A stretch of DNA of 64,000 nt from Ceriagrion tenellum (lineage: Eukaryota; Arthropoda; Insecta; Odonata; Coenagrionidae), in the NCBI GenBank assembly GCA_963169105.1, contig OY720635.1:161394976-161458975 (forward strand), in the 5' to 3' direction. The notes beneath the pieces were generated by a model that had not been told where the DNA came from, ran no database searches, and worked only from the letters and a program-made list of their open reading frames with translations. Made by a program: the position numbers and the translations under genes. This document shows, in pieces, positions 23,657-35,977 of this stretch (its first letter is position 1; each line of letters starts with the position of its first letter).

Positions 23657-26600
23657 ATCCGCCATGTGCTCCCACACCCTCCTACAACATCTCATTCCTC
23701 CTTTGATCATCCGTGGGTTGTTGCCGACGGAGGAGAGAGAGAGAGAATGAGGGATAAAGAAAGGGCAGAGTGAAGCCATTTCCTCCAAGGTCTTGGGACG
23801 CGATTTTTCGGTTTGAGTGGTATGTATGTTGTACCATAGAGTAAGTATACATATACAGAATGACAAAGAGATAGGGAGAGTCGGATATGAGTTTTTATTA
23901 AATAATACTTTGGCCGATAGATGGAGCAGGTGTATCGAAGTTGCACGACTAGCCATAACAAATGAGCTTTGGCACACGGCCACTTCATTTTGTGTCGCAT
24001 AACTCACATGATGTTCTTATGATGATTTCGGTGCCTGGATGTTTACTAATAGACCCATAGCAACGGAAACATATCTTAATGAGTCGTCGAGACCAAATTA
24101 AACATGTATTTGAATGTGCATTAATGAGCATCGTTTATAATGAATCGAATTCACGTCAATATGATAAGACTAGCGATTACCAAATACGGAGTCAACTGTT
24201 TACCGATGTATCATAGCAACGACAAAACAATTGATAGTCGATTAAAAGCACACAGCAGGCATGGTAAATCCACCTCTGTATGTTATTGCAAAATCACCGG
24301 GTACCACTAGCGCCTCCAAGTGGCCTTCTCCGTAAGCCAATATTCTTCCTCCCCTAAGGTGGTGGCACCTGAGAAATTCTTCCCAAAGCTCTCAAAAATT
24401 TATGTCCAGTTTTTAGCATTGCTTTGCCACTCTATATGTGCTTACTCAATCGTTGTACATACATATATGCGAGCACGCGTTTGCGTTCGTTTTTATATTT
24501 GGCGGCGGCTGCGTGGAGGCATGTGAGATATGCGTCGAAGTATATATACATAGGCTTCTTCAAAGAGAGATTTGTCGTGGTAAAAGTTGGTAAAGGGAGG
24601 GAGATTGATAATGCAGATGGTATTTTTGTGTCGTTTTTCGATATCATCCCCCATCGCGTAGCAGCTCGAGGAAACAAATAATTCGATATGTATAAATTTA
24701 TGTATTTGTATTAATATAAATACGAGGTCACCCCGTGCGTATGATCCAATCGATAGGGAATTATTTATTATTGCCGCGTGAATCCATCCTTTCCCCACCC
24801 TCTCTCTTTCTCTCTCTCTCCTTTATTTATCGCCTCCCATTTCGCATTATTTATGAGTCGAGCCGCTTTTGTTTTTTCGCCGCCCTCTCGCCGTTGTGCG
24901 ATGGATCGACTCGATCGATTCCGTTTTATAAAATATCAGCGCACCTCAGCGGCGGCTCACTTTTCGGTCCTCGTTTCGTCAACCGAGTGGCTAATCTATT
25001 GGTTGTTCACGGTATAATTTATAATTAGAATGAACAGTGCTGTTTGACTGGCACATTGCTGGGGACGTTTTAAGTTGACCTTTTGACTTCCAATCAAGAT
25101 ACTTTGAGATTACGTCCAGTAATTTGCCTGCGTAAATTTTCTTTGTAATTTTATTTCCAATAAAGTCTATCCTTAGGACATTAAAACGGCTGTCATGGTT
25201 CCTAAGTAAGGCTCGCAGATTTATTTAAAACGGAGGAAGGACAGATGAGAATTTATAGATTGAGGATAAACTTTTTTAGGTGTATTTCGGGTTTATTTCC
25301 AAAATGTCTTCCTTCCAACGTTGAAGTAATTATGTTGACTTTCTTTTGACTGAAATGAGCAGGCGTCATTCAATTGCAGGGCTCCAATTACACGTGTAAG
25401 GGCTCGTGAGGAGAAACAGTTCTTGGATCGTGAAATTATCGCTCTTCTGATAACAGTTGCGAACCTCATGGAACGATCGTGTGGAATTCAAAGTGCGTTC
25501 AATGCCATGAACGTGGTTCAAAGCTCCTGTTTGCTGCGAAGGACCTTCACGCACAGGCAAATGCAAAGACATGCAATACCCAAAAGTGGTCGCTGTTGCA
25601 AGTGCATTAACTCTATATCACTCACGACTACTTCCTGCCAAATCTCACGGGGACTAGCATTTCTTAGTCGCTGCCTGGCCCTGGAGCAAGTTACAACCAC
25701 TGTCTGGGGTAGAAAAAGTGCGCCTTTTTTTGCAACTAACAGTAATGTACTGTCTGTGGTCAGTTGTAGAAAACTTAAAGTGTGAGGCTGCCTCGAGGAA
25801 TGCTAACCACTGTGTGGATCGTAAAATTGAATGAAATTCATGCGCATCTCAAATCGTACAATCTGACGTAATACCTGCTGTGTGCGCGGGGCCTTGTGCC
25901 CCAGGTTTTGCTGAATAAAAAGGCGAGGACACCTTCAAACAAATCTGTTCATTTTTTCCGTCGGGGAGAACGCCACATGCCCGCGTCCACACGCTCCCGG
26001 CTTTCGACGCATACTGTCTGCCTAAAATTCCACGCCGAAGGCGAGGGCCCGGATGCGAAAGGGTTACTGAACCTTCGATTAGCGGTGCCGCCAAGGAGCC
26101 CTCACTCAAAAGGGTATGAGTGAATCCTCCCGAGTTATCGGCCGCGGGAGAATGGGACCGGCCGAAACTGCTAGTGCGCCACTGTCGTGGGGAATGCCAG
26201 GAAAAAGGCGACACTCGCCGCCGGAATCGTCACGGAGGAGGAAAAGGACCCAACATCTGTGTTGCTACAAATTTGTCTCGTACTCTTAACCCGTCACTAT
26301 CGAATTCATGGCTACAAGCGTTGGTGATTCTATTTATCGTTTCCTACTTTTACTTAGGTTTTCTTTGGCGAATACGGTCTGGTCTTAATCCAATTTTCAA
26401 ATCATGACGCTTCTATTTAGGAGATTTACTCATTTATTACTGTAACGAGGGATGTGATGAATGAGATAAATATTGCTGACCTGATAATTATTCCAGGAGT
26501 AATGTTCTGAATACCAGATTTTCTTCTACACAATTTTTATTTCTATGTATACACGAATTCATTTTAAGGACGAGTGAAAGCTTTCAACAGGCGAGATAAC

Positions 26601-26913
26601 TTGGAAGTTCGTCATATTATAACAGAAAAGTGTAATTGCTGTCTCTGTGATAATATGAGTGAAGGCGTTCGAGGCATTTATTAGTGGAAATATTCTACAT
26701 ACATAATGGTGAATATTAAAAAAATATAGTAATTTCAAAACTGAAGTCTAATTTCTTCAGTCATATGTGGAAAATACTGCTTAGTTTTTCTCTCATCGTT
26801 ATGGATATTATAAAATTTATACTTTTTCCACTTCGAATGTTAACGAGAAAATTCGTGGAAAGAAAAGTACTTTAATCTAATAAGGTGAAGGTGTAACTTT
26901 GTGGAATGTTACC
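23657..26913 (+). other. Intronic or unassigned sequence
   Basis: Unique sequence with short TA-rich runs (about 24540 and 24690). No repeat, exon or RNA gene identified. Confidence 0.4.
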
Positions 26914-27142
26914 GTAGACATGACAAATAAGAAAAATGTTAGTATATTCCACACTTAAAACTTTTATTCCTGACCTGGGTTTTGATTGCCTTGCAATCAT
27001 TTCTAAAGGTCCTTTGACCTTTGAAAACCTAGACCTGACAAAGGACCTTTGAAAATGATTGCAAGGCAATCGAAACCTAGGTCAGGAATAAAAGTTCTAA
27101 GTGTGGAATTTACTAAGAGATTTTTCTTATTTGTCATGTCTA
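26914..27142. repeat. Large palindrome 2, probable Penelope-like terminal remnant
   Basis: The left arm (26914-27016) and right arm (27039-27142) are inverted repeats of about 103 bp with few mismatches around a 22-bp loop. The arms run from GTAGACATGACAAATAAGAA inward to the AAAGGTCCTTTG region. In the right arm (plus strand), a perfect GATTGC/GCAATC hairpin is followed directly by GAAACCTAGGTC, and the left arm has the same order on the minus strand. This resembles stem II, GAAA and mini stem III of a type I hammerhead, but the CTGATGA box is lost. Frames crossing it are artefacts of the palindrome. Confidence 0.85.
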
Positions 27143-30100
27143 CTTTAATCAAAGTCTCCCTCCTAGAAAAACGGCTCCTTATCACTGGTAGTTCATGTAA
27201 ACTATTTCTTTACTAAATTGCCATTCCCACCCCCCTCCTCAACCCTCGTCTTTCACGTGGATTAGGGAAGTATTGCGAAATTTAAGGGAATTCTTTGGAC
27301 GGTTTACAGGAAAGTTTTCGTTGAGAATCCGCGATTCCCGCTGTTCGAAGTGTAGAGAAGAGCTGATTGGGATTGTGGAGCCGAAGCAGAGCGCCAACGG
27401 TCGCCGCTTCAGCCCGATCCAAATTAGTCGCCCCCTTCCCTTCCTCCCGAATCTCTTCCCCCCTACCCCCCGACCGTCCCATTCTCCTCACTTCACTAAA
27501 CCTTTTAAGGCGAGTCACCTGTTTTCTCCTTCCTTTTAACTCGAGCCCTCCTCCTCTCCCCCACCCTTTTCTTTTACCCGTCGGCGTCATCTCCCTCTTG
27601 AGGGACTGCCGTGCATAATCCCGAATCCGACCGACCCAATCGAGGGTGTTCGATTATCGGTCCTTATTCCGCCCCCACCGCCACTCTCATACCCTCCCCC
27701 ATTATCTCCACCTTGTCGACTCCTTCCTGCTCCTTCCACGCCCCCGCTGTCCCCTTGCCCCACCCCCCAACTGGAAAGGGGTCGCCGAGGGACTTCCTTT
27801 CTCGAGAGGGAAAGCACGCCCCCCCTGCCCGCCCCCCCCCCCACCTCGTGCTCCGGAGACGGTCGAGGGAGGTAAGGGGCAAAAGAGTGGCCTGTATGAG
27901 TGTCGACGCTGGAAACTAGACGACGCTCTATCTCTTACGAGTTTCCAACTCCACTTAGCAGCCGAGGAGTGGGGGGAGGGGGTTGGGATGAGTTGGGGAT
28001 CCTTTCAAAGGGAAAGGGGACCGACGGAAACTGTGTTTGGGGGGGGGGGCGGGTGGACACACACTGGATGAGACAGAAGTTAACGGGTGACCGGTTATTG
28101 ATGCTCCGATTCTTCAGTAGTGGTGTCAATTGAGATGTCTTTCTCGCTGCATTTCCCGTTCGATGTTTAAGATATGAATCATCTCCTCTGAATCATCAGA
28201 GGAAAATTGTGCTGTAAATGAGTTATTTATCCGCTGTGATCGTTGAATTATTCATGGGCAGCAAAACGGTCATTGAATAAGTTTCATTCATTGAAGAGAT
28301 TTTGCTCTTGATGATGCTCTCGATGCTTATTAGGAACTCTTTTGTAATAAATGGACTAGATAGCATAGAAATTTTATGCCTCTGTCGTTTGTTAATTTTT
28401 CTGCCTTTATTTTAGCTCGCGAATCGTATTTGCATTGTGTTCCAAATTTTTCTGTGAAACTTTTAACTTTAAGGTATGTTTTGGAGGAGATTTTATGGTG
28501 CTAGCGTCTCTCACCATATACTGTCAAATATTATCCAAAGGTCGGTCGTATATACAGTGAGACTGTGTACGGCTGGGAGTACCATTCAATGTGACACTCT
28601 TAAACTCATTCTCAGAAACGTGATTTTCGGAGGCCAGTAAAATCTCAATGATGTCATCCTACCCGTTGATATCATCTCATCCAGCGTTTTTACGAAAAAA
28701 AAGAGATCTAGGGATCTTCCTCCTTGGCCGATGTGGGACAGTGGTTGATCCTGAGGACACCTCTGTGCGTTCCGAATGGTAGAACCATTTCAATCGATCT
28801 TGTAGTTAATACTAAAAGAAATCCAGGGGTAAGTTTTGGTGCTGGGAAACAATCCCGGTATGTCGCTCGCCATTTCAAAAGGAGAGATGGGAGGGGTGAG
28901 AGTGAAGGAGGAGAGAGTAAAGGGTGGGTGGTCGAACACCAAAAGGTCAGAAGGTTCTGGTGGTTGATGAAAGGGCCGAGGGATGGATGGGGTGGGGAGC
29001 CTTTAGAGGGGGGAGGGAGGGAGAGAGTGAGGGAGAATGGTTGGAACTGGGGAAGGTGACGGAGGAGGAGGCATCTTGGAAAAGGGGTGTCGGAGCCCCC
29101 CGTCATTTGCTGTGAGCGCCTCCCCGTGAAATTGGAGGGGAGGGTGGGTGGGGGAGGGTCTCACCCCTCCCTTCGTCCCCCCAAATGCCCTCCCCCATCG
29201 AGACGACTGACTTGCTTTCGTCCGCACACTTCCTTCTCCCTGGCCCGAGACTCTACACTTCTGCCGAGTTGAAAGAATGGAAGTCGCGGATGCTGAATGG
29301 GGAATACATTAGCGGAGTATTTGCTCCCGTCTCCCTTGCGAACAATTTTCTTCGAGAGTGCTATAACATTCTTTGGAAATATTTTATATTTATGCAAGCG
29401 TTCTGTAATATTGAAAAGGGACGAGGGAATATTTGAGTGTGGGGCTTAACGGGTTAACATTGGAAGAAAAATCTGAGGAAGGTGGCGATATTCTGTATGA
29501 AGTGTATGCTTGCGTAGGGATTTGTGTGTAAATAAATTATCAGGCACTTTGTGACTGATTGCTTAATCGGGATCTTAGGTGTCTCGGGAAATGTGTTGTC
29601 CTTAAAATCTCTTTGATTTTGAGTATTTTTCTGTGGGGTTAGCGCTGTATTTGGCTCGCCTTACGTATTAACGCTTCTTTCTGGCCTGTAGATAAATAAG
29701 TTGAAAATTTTCACAGGCTTAAACAAAACCAAATCTTAATTTTTTATCGCTAGGAAAGTCGAGGCGGTTTTAACACTTCGAGGAATTCCGTTGAATCAAT
29801 AGTAACGCTTTTACATATTTCTACCGAGTGGTTTCACGTTATCAGTGCCATGCCTCATTAAAGCATCCTCCAAAAAGGTTCCATGCGAAAAATTCACACC
29901 TGCTACCTTCAAAAGGGGTAAAACTTTTATGATGCGAGTGACAACAAGCAAGTAGTTCCAGACTGATTTGGGAAGGGTGGCAGTGAAACAGACTGCCTTC
30001 AGGACAAGGTTTCGCCTCCTCACCCTAGTGGATTGGGGGCTAAATACCCGTATTATTCCCGGTAACTCTCGAGTCCCCTTGTCGCTCCCACCCTCACATT

Positions 30101-31263
30101 CCCATGTTAAATTCTCCTCGCTCATTAGCCTCGTGTCTGCCCGCCACTCCCTCTCCCCCATCCTTCAATTCCAAACTATTCAGGAAATCTCACTGGAGAC
30201 CTAATTTGCTAAATGAATTCCTCCCAGAAATAATCTCATTCACCTCCCAGCCCTTCTGTAAGGGATCGTTGACCGCCTTGGTGTATATTCTCGTATCTCG
30301 GCGCGTAAGCCTTATGCCCTTCGCTGTGTGCATCCCTTTCCGCTTCCACATCGTCTTACCCTACCTCTTCTTCAAGATCCTATTTTAATCATGTTCCATC
30401 CTATAGTTCCGAATAAGGAGGCCTCCTTATTTCCGACTGTCAACGCTCGTCAAGTTGACGGTCGACTATCCTCGACGATGATGCCTTTCCTGGATCATTT
30501 TAATGGTAGGTTATGGGCTGAAAATTTCAGTAATGCTAGATAAAGGAATTTGTTTTTGTGATATAGTGGCGGAGGACACTAACTCTTAATTGTTCTTTTC
30601 TTTATCAATCGGTAACTAGCGTTCCAGCATGTCTTCTCTGGACGTTTCTTTACTCTTCAGCTCTTTTTCAACCCTGGCTTAACTGGTAATGGTATCAGCT
30701 CGTGATAATTTTTTTACCTCATCTGAGTATTTCGCTTTGAGCTTTCGCTTCTAAGTTCTTCCTTATCAAATGTACTATATTGTAAATTTCTTGGAAACTT
30801 TCACATATTAGCGCATCAGTCCTCTGATCTTAATTCGTGGCTCAAGTCTTATTCAGTGTTGTTTGTCCGAAGGCTGTGCTCTTTGTTATGCGTGAATGTT
30901 GTTTTCATTGAGAGGTAACCTTGAGTCAAGAAAAGTGGAAACGTGGAACGGTGTATTTTGTGGGTGATGCCTGGTGATGGGTCTTTTGCGTATTGGAATA
31001 TCAATCAATAGATATCACACTCTGAAAAGTAGGAAATAGGCTCGAATTTCTGCTTGAAATTTTAGTTTATGGAGATATCATCTGAGAATTCCTCTCGGTT
31101 ATTTACTGCGATGACTACATGACTCAACCTTAAACATGAAATGTGTTGTCTGACTTGCCTCTTGTTTTAGAGTGATTAGTTTCGTGATTTTGTAGCACGC
31201 TCTGAAGCATGCCCAACTTTAACATTTTATATCTTAAAATGTGGTTAATACATCAGTTTTAGA
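27143..31263 (+). other. Intronic or unassigned sequence
   Basis: C/T-rich (27420-27880) and G/A-rich (27960-28060, 28880-29060) tracts followed by mixed unique sequence. A perfect 20-bp palindrome centred on AGGCCT lies at 30412-30431. No exon found. Confidence 0.45.
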
Positions 31264-32060
31264 TACATCTACATCTACGTCATACCATGCAAGCCACCCA
31301 AAGGGTGTGTGGCAGGGGGTGCTTCCACACCAGGCATGCATGAATGATACGGTAGAACACCGAAATTACATTGAAACCCGCGTACTACACATGCAAAGCG
31401 CCAATTAAAAATCTAATGCCCAAGAAACATTCTATCGTCAATCGTTCCAACATGCAAGGGATACAAAGAGTACTACTACAGATTCTAAATATCATGCATA
31501 AATAAGAACATCAATATTTACATCATGCATAAATAAGAAAGAGGAGAATATAAAGAAAAATATTTACTGTCTGCCTATTGTCACAAATCGAACTATTCAT
31601 AACGACGCTCACAGCTGTTATGGTCCCGTATGGTACGCGGAAAAAATGACATTTTGTACCTATCGGTTCTACAATCTATCTCTCTAATTTTATTGGCGCG
31701 ATCTAATCTGCCGTAGTACGAGGGGGTTAATAGTATGTTTTTTACGTCGTCAGAGAAATGATTTTCTTGAAATTAAGTTAGAAGGTTAAGCCTATAATTT
31801 AATCAACGCTGTGATAGCGATTCCCATCCTAATTCTTCTAACAGTCCAGACACACTAACTAACTTATCGTAGCATCGTTTCACAAACCTAGCTCCTCTTC
31901 GCTGTACGCGATCTAACTCTGATATCAACCCCGTTTCGTATGGATCCCATACACTAACAGCATATTCCAGATGAGGCCTAACGATTGAAAAATAACAATG
32001 TTCTTTCACTTTCTCATCACATTTTCCGAGTACTCTCTTGAGATATGCCTGGTTGAGGCT
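31264..32060 (-). mobile_element. 5'-truncated LINE (non-LTR retrotransposon), RT C-terminus and 3' UTR
   Basis: Read on the minus strand, the coding part (about 32060-31803) gives DEKVKEHCYFSIVRPHLEYA, then VSVWDPYE and VQRRGARFVKRCYD. This is the conserved tail of CR1/Jockey-type reverse transcriptases. A stop and frame disruption follow at about 31803. Similarity then resumes in the 31630-31770 region with CRTDRYKMSFFPRT, matching CRTYRYKNLFFSNN of the copy at 50610-51318. The 3' UTR includes CCCCTGCCACAC and ends in a (TAGATG)n-type tail at 31264-31280. The element is broken and cannot be active. Confidence 0.88.
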
Positions 32061-35000
32061 GTAATGTCCCAATGGAGGAGCAGGAGTCTTTGTGGACGTC
32101 GTGCCCGTGATTGTAGGTTGAGGGAAAAAAGAAATTATCATGTGCGACTGCTTTAAGAACCTATGTAGTCCCATCAGCCAACCCAACCCTGGTCGCATGG
32201 TATTTAAAGGTATAGATAATGCTTGTAGACCAGAAAACATATTATTATTTTTTTAACTTTAACGCGTGAATACTCCCAAGTAGGCTCCCGACGCCTTGAG
32301 GCCGGCTTCTTTTTTCCCTCCCGGCTCCCGGGTGCGGTGGCGATCGGGACTCACTCGGATCGGGCCGATCCATCGGCCTCCATTTCCCAAGGGGTTCGGT
32401 CTCACTCGAGTGCCCTTTATCGGGGTTTTGCGGCGGCGAGAAATTTAACGGTGAGGGACAGCACCTCCCCCGAACATTCGGCGCGAAATTCGAAAGGGGT
32501 GCAGGAGGGGTTGCGTGTAAATCAAGGGAGAAAGGTGGGAGCGGAGTAGGTATGTGGGGGCGGCATCTTTTGAAACGGCAGAGGAGCTTGGCGAGTGGGG
32601 GATCCCCTTTATAACTAGGGTCCTCCCCTCCACCCCGCCTCTTTCCCCGACCCTTTCTTCCATCTCCTCGAGACACGTATAGCCGGTCTTTCTCTTCGTG
32701 CAAGGGTGTGTGGGGAAGGGTAATTCTTGATGCGGGGGTGAATGGGGTGGAAGCATGGGAGGAGGGAAAGCGTCGTCATAGATCTGCATCCCTCTTGTAT
32801 GTGCGCGGGAATAGGAGAGGCCTTACCCCCGCACCGCCCCCCCTCCATTGTTACGCAACGCAGGGCATCACCCTGGAGAGATGTGATGGAAGAGAGTGGG
32901 CGTAACTTGAGGCTTAGCCGGTGCGGGGGGAGGGAGGGGGGGAGAGGAGTGGGGATAACAGTTTTCCATCAAGGGAAAGGAGGACCGAATGGGTGGAGAT
33001 GGAGAGGTGGTGAGTTGAGACGACGCGGGGACAAAGGGATGAGAGGCAGAGGGAATGGGGAGGAAGGGGGGGGGGGTTGTTGGATGGGAAAGGACATTCA
33101 CATCTGAGAAAGGGTCGCCGGGAAGGTGGATCGGAAGGGGAGGTGGGTTGAGGTTTAAAGGGAAGGAGGAGGCGAGTGGGGGGCAGTGGCATCTTGAGGA
33201 GGGGGTGGAGTATGTGTGTCCGGGGGGGAGGGGTAGGGGAGGGGTGCGGAGAAGGAAGGACGAAGGGGCGGAGGAGAAGGAAATGGTTACGACCGATGGC
33301 GCCTCTGGGATCACGTGATGGGGTCACATGTGCGCGTCAGGTAAAGGGAAGAAATGGGGGAGAAAGGAAAAGGGACCTTTTTTTTCGGGAAGATGTCTTT
33401 TCTTCCCTCGCCTCATCCCCGCCTCTCTCTCCGCCTCACTCCTTGCCTCACCTCTGCTCCTTCTCCCACCGTTCCCACTCCTTCCTCATCCTTATACACC
33501 ATCTCAAAGAACTTATTATATAGGTACATGGTAAGGGAGTTACTTGTTTATAAATGGTTGCAAATATAATGAATGAAGAATGGAGAGACTGCTCATCGAT
33601 TGATTGTTTTCTGATCTTCCTTATTGAAACGTACGCTGGAGCGGTCGTTACGTCAAGTGCCGTGTAAGCAACAAGTTAGGGCTTGCCGAAATGACCGTGA
33701 TCCTTTTCAACCAAGTGGCACCATCTCAATCCCTATGGCTCGCCTTAATAAGCTTTCCAACTCCCCCCCTCCTTATTTCCCCTCCTCCTCTACTGCGTGG
33801 ACGGCCAGTCCAGTGCCGCCGGACAACTCTCCACTTGGGCATTGATCATTTGCGCCTAGTTTTGTTATTCTTCATTGATTGGCGTATGGAACAAGACATT
33901 CTTTTGTCTCGTCTACATATCCTTCATTATAACCTACAATGTGAAGCTACCGGTCTGGTAAACGTAGCCTGCTTTGCGTTTTAGCGGCAAAGCAAGCACA
34001 AGCTCCCATACGCATATATTTAAGTAAATAAGGACATCTAGTAGTCAGGGAGGATTTTAAAACGAATATCTCTACTTACACTTTTCGTTGTGTTTACTCT
34101 GAGTTGTTTGAATGGTTTCTTGCGGTGTAGCTCTATTGGGTAATTAAGGGCATGAATGCTCATATTTCTGGCTTTACTCGTTAAAAATTTACTTATCGTT
34201 AGTTATTTTTTTGATGATTAAGGTTTAAGTATTTGGATAGAATAGGTATTTTCAATTATAATTTTTAATTCCATTTGAAGTTATTTAGTCATTTACTGTT
34301 TTAAGCTGACGGAATTAAGGTAATTCGGGTACGTGTTGTTAGTTTACCGATCACATTTAGTTCCTATTCTTGTAAGTAAATCCTTGTGTGTGTATATTTT
34401 GTCTTTCCTTAGTAGCTCGGGGGTAATTCCCCCATCAGTTGACGCTAGAACAGTGATGTAAGCGTGTGCAGCCAGAATTTCATCGGTATCTTTCCAGTCA
34501 GTACGTGAATAGGTGTCTGGTGAATATTTGAGCAAGCCTCAAGCTACTATTTCCTCAGTCAATTTTGCCTGACAGAAACCAACGTTCATCGATGCCTCGA
34601 AAATCTTCTGTTCAATTTATGTAGTTTCGAAGTTTCTAATAAATTGATGGCTCTTTGGAAACCTGTAAGGAAGACTATAAGGCCAACTTTATGGCAGCTT
34701 CCTAGAGTCAAAGGGTGGATTTATACGAGGATTGGAACATAATTGCCATCCACTTGGGGAAAATTGATGATTCCCATAAGTTTCCAATCAACGGATATGC
34801 TTCTCGTACTAAATTTGAGTGCAGATTGGTTTCTTGTTTCATTGGAATATCGTTTCCATTAATTGTTTTAAGTCTCAATATTTACTGCTGTAAGTTCCTG
34901 GGTTCCTGCTGTAATATATTTGTTATCAAATGTCATGTTTACCTTTGGATTTATTTCATTTACTTCACGAAAGTTTATTAAGAGTATGTTTGTGTTACTT

Positions 35001-35894
35001 GCCGCTTTATAATTTCAACTAAAGAAACAAAAAAGCTTTAGGAAACGATAGTGCACCTTTTTGGCACTTTAAGTTGAACGCTGAGTTGGCATATATTGTT
35101 TTACTTCATCATGTGGCCAAAAATGAACATTTTAATAAGAATATACAGAAGTAGTGTTGCCTCGAGACGTAACCACTATTTGGCGCGACATTGCGAGGCC
35201 ACCGCCGCGAGACACGAGTCAAGTCTTTTGAGAAAGTGGTGATGAGGTGTGAATAAAACGAGCCTTCGCATTGCAAAGAACTCTCCGTAATAACTAACAC
35301 CATTCTTAACTGAATATCCAAGTAGGGACTTTCCGGCTTTATAAGGGTTTTTTTTGGGTGGCCTTGGGGAGAGCAGTCGTAAATGTTCCCGTCAGTCCAG
35401 CTCAAGGGGTCATTGGAATGCGCAAGCACTTCCAACACCTCAAGGCCTGTAGTCCGAGGAGGAGATTTATAGGTTGTGATAGATTTCAAAAATGCTTTAC
35501 TCTCCGAAAAAATTTTCAATTCTCGCCAAGTGACATCAATTCTGACACTATGAGTCTACAATGGACGCGTGACGAGGTGCTTTATCTGTTCTTCAACGCT
35601 GTGAACATTTCCAATTGCGTTGTAACTTTAACATTATAATCATTCTAATATTATCTAAAATGTTGGTCATCTCGAGATTGCCAATTACTTTCAATTCTTT
35701 TTTAATTCACTCTAACCAGCACAAAAACTAACTGTTCTTATGTCGAAAAACATCTCTTTGTCTTTGGAAAGCGAGTCGAAAGTCCCGGATAAGACTCGAG
35801 ACTGATCCGAGACTGAGGTTTGCGAGACGAATCCCGAGCTCGGATATCGAGATTTAAGGTGAAACTGATCCCAAATCTCGTCTCGTTTCGCGGC
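32061..35894 (+). other. Intronic or unassigned sequence
   Basis: Strong G/A-rich tract at 32920-33300 followed by a C/T-rich tract at 33400-33500. The rest is mixed unique sequence. The short minus frames at 34344-34535 and 35109-35519 have normal composition but no similarity I recognise. Confidence 0.4.
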
Positions 35895-35977
35895 AGCACT
35901 ACGATGAAGGTCGGGTGAGGAAACAAGAAATGGCCGCGGCCATTTTTTGTCTCCTCATTCAACCTTCATCAAGTGCT
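35895..35977. repeat. Spacer-less palindrome centred on GGCCGCGGCC
   Basis: Arms of about 42 bp meet without a loop at 35936/35937. The inner AAATGGCCGCGGCCATTT is nearly perfect. Outward, GATGAAGG pairs with CCTTCATC and AGCACT with AGTGCT. A few mismatches occur in the middle of the arms. Confidence 0.85.

Noticed and set aside
23414..24007. 197-codon minus frame, Arg/Gly/Glu-rich
   Set aside because: It is the reverse of a pure pyrimidine tract, so absence of stops is compositional.
30412..30431. Perfect 20-bp palindrome centred on AGGCCT
   Set aside because: It is isolated and short, with no repeat family or regulatory context visible.
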